The notes under the pieces were generated by a model. That model saw only the letters and a list, made by a program, of their open reading frames with translations, did no database searches and was not told the origin of the DNA. From assembly GCF_900142095.1 (NCBI RefSeq), contig NZ_FQZP01000008.1:23195-87194 (forward strand): a DNA stretch of 64,000 nucleotides. Reading direction: 5' to 3'. Numbering within the stretch: position 1 is the stretch's first letter; each line of letters starts with the position of its first letter. Positions 62,285 to 64,000 of the stretch are shown piece after piece. The DNA comes from Thermoclostridium caenicola. GTDB taxonomy: Bacteria > Bacillota > Clostridia > DSM-8532. The position numbers and the translations under genes were made by a program.

Positions 62285-62629
62285 ATGGCAAAAAGAGGGT
62301 TTCCCATGGGCATGGGAGGCAATATAGGCAACCTGATGAAGCAGGCCCAGAAGATACAGCAGGACATGGCAAAGGCTCAGGAAGAACTGGCTGAGAAAAC
62401 CGTTGAGGCCACCGTGGGCGGAGGCGCGGTCACTGTTGTGGCCACCGGCCATAAGGAGATCAGGGAAATCAGGATCTCAAAAGATGCCGTGGATCCGGAT
62501 GATGTGGAAACGCTGGAAGATCTGGTACTGGCGGCTGTCAATGAAGCCCTCAGGCAGGCCGATGAGCTGGCCAAGAATGTTATGGGAGGCATAACCGGCG
62601 CTTTCGGCAACCTGCCGGGCCTGTTCTGA
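62285..62629 (+). CDS. YbaB/EbfC nucleoid-associated protein
   Basis: A 114-aa small DNA-binding dimer. [39 protein letters not shown] and the C-terminal helix match YbaB. I use ATG 62285 (MAKRGFPMG); GTG 62279 is closer to GGAG and possible. It lies one base before recR, the usual partner, and probably helps recombinational repair or nucleoid organisation. The customary upstream dnaX gene is absent; a ROK kinase and an attenuator-like leader precede it instead. Confidence 0.93.
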   Translation: MAKRGFPMGMGGNIGNLMKQAQKIQQDMAKAQEELAEKTVEATVGGGAVTVVATGHKEIREIRISKDAVDPDDVETLEDLVLAAVNEALRQADELAKNVMGGITGAFGNLPGLF

Positions 62630-62630
62630 T

Positions 62631-63236
62631 ATGGACTACTATTTCTACGCTGCTCCCGTACAACATCTGATTGAAGAGTTCGAGAAACTGCCGGGTATAG
62701 GCCATAAAACCGCGCAGCGTTTGGCCTTTCATGTGCTGAACCTGCCCGAGGAGAAGGTGGTCTCTTTTGCCCGCGCCCTGGTTGACGCCAAGCGCAAGAC
62801 CGGGTTCTGTTCGGTGTGTGGAAATATCACCGATGTGGATCCCTGCCGGCTCTGTTCCTCGGACAAAAGGGATCGGTCCGTCATCTGCGTGGTGCAGTCC
62901 CCAAGGGATGTGGCGGCCATGGAAAGGATCCGGGAATTCCGCGGGCAGTATCACGTCCTCAACGGGCTCATATCTCCCATGGAGGGCATCGGACCCGATG
63001 ACATCAATATCAAATCGCTGATCAGGCGGATTGCCCAGGGCGGCGTGCAGGAGGTCATCCTGGCCACCAATCCCACTGTGGAAGGTGAGGCCACGGCCAT
63101 GTATATTTCGAAGCTCGTAAAGCCCATGGGTGTCAGAACCACCCGCATTGCCCATGGCCTGCCCGTGGGCGGGGATCTGGAGTATGCCGACGAGGTGACT
63201 CTGGCCAAGTCCCTGGAAGGACGCAGGGAGATATAA
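62631..63236 (+). CDS. recR: Recombination protein RecR
   Basis: A 201-aa RecR that forms a ring and works with RecO/RecF to load RecA at gaps. [20 protein letters not shown] is the helix-hairpin-helix. [17 protein letters not shown] is the four-Cys zinc finger. [20 protein letters not shown] begins the Toprim domain, and [13 protein letters not shown] lies late in it. ATG 62631 is one base after the ybaB stop. Confidence 0.96.
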   Translation: MDYYFYAAPVQHLIEEFEKLPGIGHKTAQRLAFHVLNLPEEKVVSFARALVDAKRKTGFCSVCGNITDVDPCRLCSSDKRDRSVICVVQSPRDVAAMERIREFRGQYHVLNGLISPMEGIGPDDINIKSLIRRIAQGGVQEVILATNPTVEGEATAMYISKLVKPMGVRTTRIAHGLPVGGDLEYADEVTLAKSLEGRREI

Positions 63237-63316
63237 GGTCGTCAGTCGTGTCTACATCAAATAAACTCCTTTCATTTTTCAAATGTTTGAGAAGGAGTAA
63301 ATAAAGTTCTTTTAGG

Positions 63317-63366
63317 AAACATGGTTTATTAGGGAGAAGAAAAGCCCTGTAGGCCATGTTTTTTTA
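63317..63366 (+). terminator. Intrinsic terminator after recR
   Basis: AAACATGG pairs with CCATGTTT (63317-63324 with 63354-63361), with an inner GGG/CCC pairing, followed by a T-run. Confidence 0.75.
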
Positions 63367-63599
63367 TTAGGAATTTTAAGGTGAAAAGGAATAAGGGATA
63401 AGGTTTAAATTCAGTAAAATCAATGGATTGAGAGATTGAATGGAAGTAAAAATGGAGAGAAGAAATGGAAAGAATTCTCCTTAAACCTTCTTCCTTAACT
63501 CTCTATAAATCCTCAATTTTGCAACTACTTTATTTTCATTTTTTCGATAGTGTCTTGTCAAGTGGTGTAAAATGATTTCTACTTTATCATTTTTTCACC
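63367..63599. other. AT-rich gene-free region next to the insertion sequence
   Basis: No gene. The stretch is unusually AT-rich. The right end of the insertion sequence should lie within it, probably about 63545-63585 where TGTCTTGTCAAGTGGTGT occurs, but the partner inverted repeat is outside the window. Confidence 0.4.
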
Positions 63600-64000
63600 T
63601 CATTTATGTAATAAAGCTACTGGTGTCAATGTAAATTCATTTATCGATGTAATCTTTGACATTGATTCCAGACTGAAATAGCGCCGCCCTACTTTCCATT
63701 CATCATTTTGTTCCATGAGCATTGCTCCTACCAATCGGATTACCGCCTCACGATTTGGAAATATGCAAACAACATCCGTTCGACGGCGAATTTCCCGGTT
63801 AAGTCTCTCAAGAGGATTGGTGGAGTGTATCTGTGCCCAATGCTCACGGGGAAAAGCCATATATGCCAGGATTTCTTCTTCTGCTTCTTCAAGAATTTTC
63901 ATTGCTTTTGGAAAACGATTTTTAAGCTCATCTACTACATGCCTTAACTGTTCCCTCGCAGATTCCTGATCATTCTGGGCAAATATTGTCCGTATTATCG
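63600..64000 (-). mobile_element. IS256-family transposase, truncated by the window edge
   Basis: The minus-strand frame is open from the window edge (64000) to a stop at 63600 and encodes the C-terminal ~130 residues of an IS256-family transposase. HWAQIHSTNPLERLNREIRR and TDVVCIFPNREAVIRLVGAM are the diagnostic catalytic-domain sequences, including the Glu of the DDE triad region. The N-terminal part is beyond the window, so it is not known whether the element is intact. No target duplication can be assessed. Confidence 0.93.

Overview
The window looks like a chromosomal segment of a spore-forming, flagellated Clostridia-type Firmicute of moderate GC content. The evidence is sporulation genes (spoIID, a spoIIQ-like M23 gene, spoIIID), a GerA-type germinant receptor operon, an mbl/flhO/flhP-type arrangement, SLH-type S-layer proteins, strong GGAGG ribosome sites with many TTG/GTG starts, and c-di-GMP-I and ydaO-type riboswitches. 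I cannot name the genus from sequence alone.

Layout. 1-4.7 kb: ispE, a GntR/FCD regulator and two polytopic GT39-like membrane proteins. 4.9-6.0 kb: a GT2/DUF2304 pair between intergenic repeats. 6.2-8.3 kb: rpsF and ssb (rpsR is not in its usual place) and dusB. 8.4-17.6 kb: a Wzy/O-antigen-ligase-like protein followed by two paralogous large S-layer proteins. The first has a consensus promoter and an elaborate structured mRNA leader. 17.8-32 kb: a surface-glycan locus (ugd, glf, ABC exporter Wzm/Wzt, five glycosyltransferase genes including one GT2-GT4 fusion, a coiled-coil methyltransferase, a DUF1796 protein and a polyprenyl-phosphate sugar transferase) with AT-rich patches that suggest horizontal assembly. 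It resembles S-layer glycosylation clusters, and its position next to the S-layer genes supports that reading.

32-36.3 kb: a c-di-GMP island. Two closely related c-di-GMP-I riboswitches on the minus strand precede a 94-aa unknown protein and an HD-GYP phosphodiesterase. Between them lie a secreted stalk-domain protein and a membrane pseudokinase with an extracellular NPCBM domain. 36.5-41.9 kb: a germinant receptor operon (GerA, GerC, a small membrane protein and two tandem GerB). 41.9-45.1 kb: tRNA-Ser(CGA), tadA embedded in ~65-bp-period repeats, spoIID and spoIIQ-like. 45.1-48.2 kb: a PfkB-family kinase divergent from cysS across a perfect 20-bp palindrome, then spoIIID.

48.5-51.6 kb: the operon I find most interesting. 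A consensus promoter, a ydaO-type c-di-AMP riboswitch with terminator, a glutamate 2,3-aminomutase (substrate-site Lys/Asn replacing the two Asp of lysine 2,3-aminomutase) and a LeuA-like enzyme that may be a Re-citrate synthase. Together they suggest c-di-AMP-gated synthesis of beta-glutamate, an osmolyte. 51.7-61 kb: mbl, a 1431-aa fused acyl-CoA-dehydratase-activase-like protein, two flagellar rod/hook proteins, an FlgJ-type rod-binding protein and a phosphodiester-glycosidase-domain protein. 61-63.2 kb: ROK sugar kinase, an attenuator-like leader, ybaB and recR. The window ends inside an IS256-family transposase on the minus strand.
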